Notes under the pieces: model-generated
Told to the model about the DNA's origin: nothing
What the model saw: the letters and a program-made list of their open reading frames with translations, nothing else
Database searches by the model: none
Made by a program: the position numbers and the translations under genes
Shown here: positions 16,651-19,204 of the stretch, in pieces
Numbering within the stretch: the first letter of the stretch is position 1
Layout of the letters: each line of letters begins with the position of its first letter
DNA from: Thermoleophilia bacterium
Lineage (GTDB): Bacteria > Actinomycetota > Thermoleophilia > Gaiellales > Gaiellaceae
Length of the DNA stretch: 19,204 nt
Direction of reading: 5' to 3'
Assembly (NCBI GenBank): GCA_025927435.1
Contig: JAICLM010000013.1
Coordinates: forward strand, 1-19,204

Positions 16651-17052
16651 ATGCGCCACTTCACGCCGGACGAGGCGAACGCCGAGCTCGAGCACGTGCG
16701 GCCGCTCGTCGAGCAGCTCGTCGCGACGCGGCAGGAGCACGCCGCTGCGCTCGAGCGTCACGAGGAGCTCGAGCGGAAGATCCGCGGCAACGGCGGCGGG
16801 ATCCCGCCCGCGGAGCTCGCCCAGGCGACCGAAGGCGTCGACGCCGTCGCAAGGCGCCTCGCGCGCCTCGTGGACGAGATCACGAGCCACGGCGCCCAGG
16901 TGAAGGACCTCGACAGCGGCCTCATCGACTTTCCGGCGCTGCACCACGGCGAGACGGTGCTTCTCTGCTGGCGGCTGGGCGAGGACGAGATCGCGTGGTG
17001 GCACCGCCCGGAGGACGGGTTCGCGGGCCGCCGCCCCCTGCCGCTCGACTGA
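16651..17052 (+). CDS. DUF2203 family protein
   Basis: This 133-residue protein starts at ATG 16651 with AGGG eight bases upstream. It matches DUF2203: FTPDEANAELEHVRPLVEQL at the N terminus, a long charged helical middle that is probably coiled coil (residues 20-85), and the C-terminal signature GAQVKDLDSGLIDFPAL followed by ETVLLCWRLGEDEIAWWH and GFAGRRPL. Function is unknown. The DUF2203 C-terminal part is compact and aromatic-rich, suggesting ligand or protein binding. The gene has a short divergent gap to the protease and precedes the MscS gene by 33 bases, so it may be co-transcribed with it. Confidence 0.9.
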   Translation: MRHFTPDEANAELEHVRPLVEQLVATRQEHAAALERHEELERKIRGNGGGIPPAELAQATEGVDAVARRLARLVDEITSHGAQVKDLDSGLIDFPALHHGETVLLCWRLGEDEIAWWHRPEDGFAGRRPLPLD

Positions 17053-17085
17053 GGAAACCCAGCGCTCACGGCGAATCCGGCGGCG

Positions 17086-17811
17086 ATGCCTTTCTGGCAC
17101 CGCATCGTCATCGCTGCCGTCGTGCTGCTCGTCGTCACGCTCGTGGCACGCGTGGTCGACTGGTGGCTCTCGCGGAAACCCGTTCCGCCGGAGGTGGAGA
17201 CGCGGTACCGCGTTTTGCGGCGCGCCGTCACGACGGTCATCATCTCCGTCGGGCTGTTCTCCGCCCTGCTCGTGATCCCGCAGGTACGGGCCGTGGCGGG
17301 CGGGCTCCTCGCCTCGACGGCCGTCCTCGGCGTGATCATCGGCCTGGCGTCGCAACAGACGCTGGGGAACTTCGTCGCGGGCCTGCTGATCGCCACGACA
17401 CAGCCGGTGCGGATCGGCGACCGGGTGACCTACGACGGCGAGTCCGGTGTCGTCGAGGAGATCGGCCTCACCTACACGTTCATCCGCACCCTCGACCAGC
17501 GGCGGCTCGTCGTCCCCAACAACAAGCTCGCCTCCGACACGATCGTGAACGCGTCGATTCGCAGCCGGGAAACCTACGCCGAGGTGTCGGTTCCGGTACC
17601 GCTCTCCACCGATCTGGAGAGCGCGGTCGACGCGCTGCGAGACGACGTCGCGGGCGAGCGCCACGCAGACGTCTACGTCAGCTCGCTCGATGGCAGTGCG
17701 ACCGTCACGTTGCGCGCCGCCGCCTCCGATGAGCTCGCGGCCGAGCGCCTCGAACAAGATCTCCGCCTGCGGGCCCACCGGCGGCTGCGCGCGCTCGGCG
17801 TCTGGACGTGA
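17086..17811 (+). CDS. small-conductance mechanosensitive channel (MscS family)
   Basis: MscS channels open under membrane tension to release solutes during hypo-osmotic shock. The 241-residue protein has TM1 (IVIAAVVLLVVTLVARVV), TM2 (VTTVIISVGLFSALLVI) and the pore helix TM3 (GGLLASTAVLGVIIGLASQQ). The MscS signature follows: LGNFVAGLLIATTQPVRIGD, DGESGVVEEIGLTYTFIRT and VVPNNKLASDTIVNAS, which is the beta domain. The C-terminal alpha/beta domain is short and ends in RLRALGVW. It is a minimal form with three transmembrane helices. Its stop overlaps the GTG of the next gene as GTGA. Starts other than ATG 17086 were not apparent, and no strong Shine-Dalgarno is visible. Confidence 0.95.
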   Translation: MPFWHRIVIAAVVLLVVTLVARVVDWWLSRKPVPPEVETRYRVLRRAVTTVIISVGLFSALLVIPQVRAVAGGLLASTAVLGVIIGLASQQTLGNFVAGLLIATTQPVRIGDRVTYDGESGVVEEIGLTYTFIRTLDQRRLVVPNNKLASDTIVNASIRSRETYAEVSVPVPLSTDLESAVDALRDDVAGERHADVYVSSLDGSATVTLRAAASDELAAERLEQDLRLRAHRRLRALGVWT

Positions 17812-19204
17812 GTCGCAAGCGGAAGGCCAAGCCGAAGCGTCGACCGGCGCGGAGACGCCGCCTCGTCGTCGTTCTCGCGATCGTCGTTCCGCTCGTGGCG
17901 CTTGTAGTCACCGCGGCCGGCGGAGCCGTCTATTTCGGTTCGAGCTGCGACCTGGGCGCCCTCCACCCCGTCCGCCAGGCCGACAGCTCACTCGTCTACG
18001 GGGCGAACGGTGCGCTGATCGGCGTTCTGCCCGCAGTCGAGAACCGGACGTCCGTCGGCCAGGCGGCGATCAGCACCTGGATGCCGAGGGCGACGGTCGC
18101 GATCGAGGATCGGCGTTTCTACCAGCACGGCGGCGTCGACCCCGTGGGGATCCTCCGGGCACTGGTGGCCGACGTGAGTGCCGGCCACATCGTTCAGGGC
18201 GGCTCCACGATCACGCAGGAGCTGGTGCGGAACCTCTACCTCTCGCGCGACAAGACGCTGCAGCGGAAGGTCGTCGAGGCCTGCCTCTCCGTCAAGCTCG
18301 ACCGCACGTGGTCGAAGGACAGGATCCTCACCGCCTACCTCAACGACGTCTACTACGGCAATCACGCGTACGGGATCGAGGCGGCGGCCGAGACGTACTT
18401 CTCGGTTCCGGCGAGCCGGCTCACGCTCGAGCAGTCGGCGCTGCTGGCCGGGTTGCCTCAGGCGCCGTCCTACTACGACCCGCTCCACAACCCATCTGCG
18501 GCACTCGGGCGCCGCGACGCGGTGCTGCGAGCGCTGCGACGGAGCGGGGACATCACGGACGCCCGGTACGAGGCCGCAGTGCGGAATCACAACCTGCATC
18601 TGCGCCCGAGCCCGGCGTACGCGAGCCGGGAGCCCTACTTCGTCGGCTATGTCGAGAACCTCCTGCAGCACGCGTACGGCGCGGCGACTGTCCGGGCCGG
18701 CGGCCTGAAGATCTACACGACCATCCGGCCTCGCTTGCAGCGCGCGGCCGAGCACGCGCTGTCGGCGGAGCTCAACGCACGGCACGATCCGGCGGGGGCG
18801 ATCGTCTCCATCGACCCCTCGACCGGCGCGATTCGCGCGATGGCCGGCATCGCGGCCGAGCGCCAGGCGGGCTCGACCTTCAAGCCGATCGTCCTCGCCG
18901 CCGCGGTCGACGCCGGGATGAACCCATGGGCAACGCGCTATCTCTCCGCGCCCTTCTACTACCCGCCTCTGCAGTGGCACGTTCGCACCTACGACGGCGC
19001 GTACGCAGGGCCCGAGACCGTCGCGGCGGCGACGCTCCATTCCGACAACACGGTCTACGCGCGGCTCGCGCTCGACGTCGGTCCGGACGAGATCGCCGCG
19101 ACGGCGCAGAAGCTCGGTGTGCAGACGGAGCTCGAGCCGACCCCCTCGCTAGCCCTCGGAACCGCCGCTGTCACCCCGCTCGACATGGCCTCCGCCTACG
19201 CGAC
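17808..19204 (+). CDS. class A penicillin-binding protein (transglycosylase/transpeptidase), 3' truncated by window
   Basis: GTG at 17808, overlapping the MscS stop as GTGA, opens a frame with no stop to the window's end (465 codons). A basic cytoplasmic N terminus precedes one membrane anchor near residues 23-47. The GT51 glycosyltransferase motifs are complete: catalytic E100 in IEDRRFYQHGGVD, QGGSTITQELVRN from Q130, and DRTWSKDRILTAYLNDVYYG. The transpeptidase domain has the acylated serine in S356TFK359 and the SxN motif S412DN. The KTG motif would lie beyond the end. The protein polymerises and crosslinks peptidoglycan outside the membrane. The loop before the active serine is about ten residues shorter than in typical class A proteins. 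Confidence 0.95.
   Translation, partial: MSRKRKAKPKRRPARRRRLVVVLAIVVPLVALVVTAAGGAVYFGSSCDLGALHPVRQADSSLVYGANGALIGVLPAVENRTSVGQAAISTWMPRATVAIEDRRFYQHGGVDPVGILRALVADVSAGHIVQGGSTITQELVRNLYLSRDKTLQRKVVEACLSVKLDRTWSKDRILTAYLNDVYYGNHAYGIEAAAETYFSVPASRLTLEQSALLAGLPQAPSYYDPLHNPSAALGRRDAVLRALRRSGDITDARYEAAVRNHNLHLRPSPAYASREPYFVGYVENLLQHAYGAATVRAGGLKIYTTIRPRLQRAAEHALSAELNARHDPAGAIVSIDPSTGAIRAMAGIAAERQAGSTFKPIVLAAAVDAGMNPWATRYLSAPFYYPPLQWHVRTYDGAYAGPETVAAATLHSDNTVYARLALDVGPDEIAATAQKLGVQTELEPTPSLALGTAAVTPLDMASAYA

Noticed and set aside
15868..17778. A 636-codon open frame on the minus strand across DUF2203 and MscS
   Set aside because: It runs through four recognised genes on both strands and has a low-complexity Arg-rich translation; the opposite-strand genes have real family motifs.
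17988..19040. A 350-codon open frame on the minus strand opposite the penicillin-binding protein
   Set aside because: The plus strand encodes all GT51 and transpeptidase motifs in order; this is a composition shadow.

Overview
The window is a high-GC chromosomal segment with the replication-origin gene cluster. The order merR-like, gyrA, gyrB, dciA, recF, dnaN, dnaA (all leftward), then rpmH, rnpA, yidD, yidC, jag/khpB, rsmG, parA, parB (all rightward), is the classic bacterial dnaA neighbourhood. GC content, near-total G/C at third codon positions, many GTG/TTG starts, DciA between recF and gyrB, and an 837-residue GyrA suggest an actinobacterium. A deep soil lineage such as Thermoleophilia (Gaiellales or Solirubrobacterales) is my best guess, but no single gene proves it.

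Left arm (1-9540): a 17-codon tail of a rightward gene, a small MerR-like protein, and the replication/topology operon read leftward from dnaA. DnaA melts the origin, DnaN is the sliding clamp, DciA is the likely helicase loader, RecF acts in gap repair, and GyrA plus GyrB make gyrase. Several genes overlap by a few bases. A strong terminator-like hairpin sits immediately before the gyrB start.

Origin (about 7995-8124 and 9541-9762): two gaps flanking dnaA carry DnaA-box-like sequences. The dnaN side has three boxes in one orientation. The rpmH side has a head-to-head pair plus one more, two terminator-like hairpins and a TATACT promoter element. No intergenic gap in the window exceeds 300 bases.

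Right arm, housekeeping part (9763-14277): ribosomal protein L34, RNase P protein, YidD and YidC for membrane-protein insertion, the RNA-binding Jag/KhpB, the 16S rRNA methyltransferase RsmG, and the ParA/ParB segregation pair. A tRNA-Ile(GAU) gene begins inside the last codons of parB.

Right arm, accessory part (14291-19204): a leftward winged-helix regulator divergent from two small unknown genes, a leftward 85-residue unknown, a BFN/DUF151 protein, a leftward CPBP membrane protease, a DUF2203 protein, a small MscS channel, and a class A penicillin-binding protein that runs off the end.

I found no CRISPR array, transposon, prophage or defence system. The most unusual signals are small-scale ones: gene/RNA overlaps, leader hairpins and non-standard starts.
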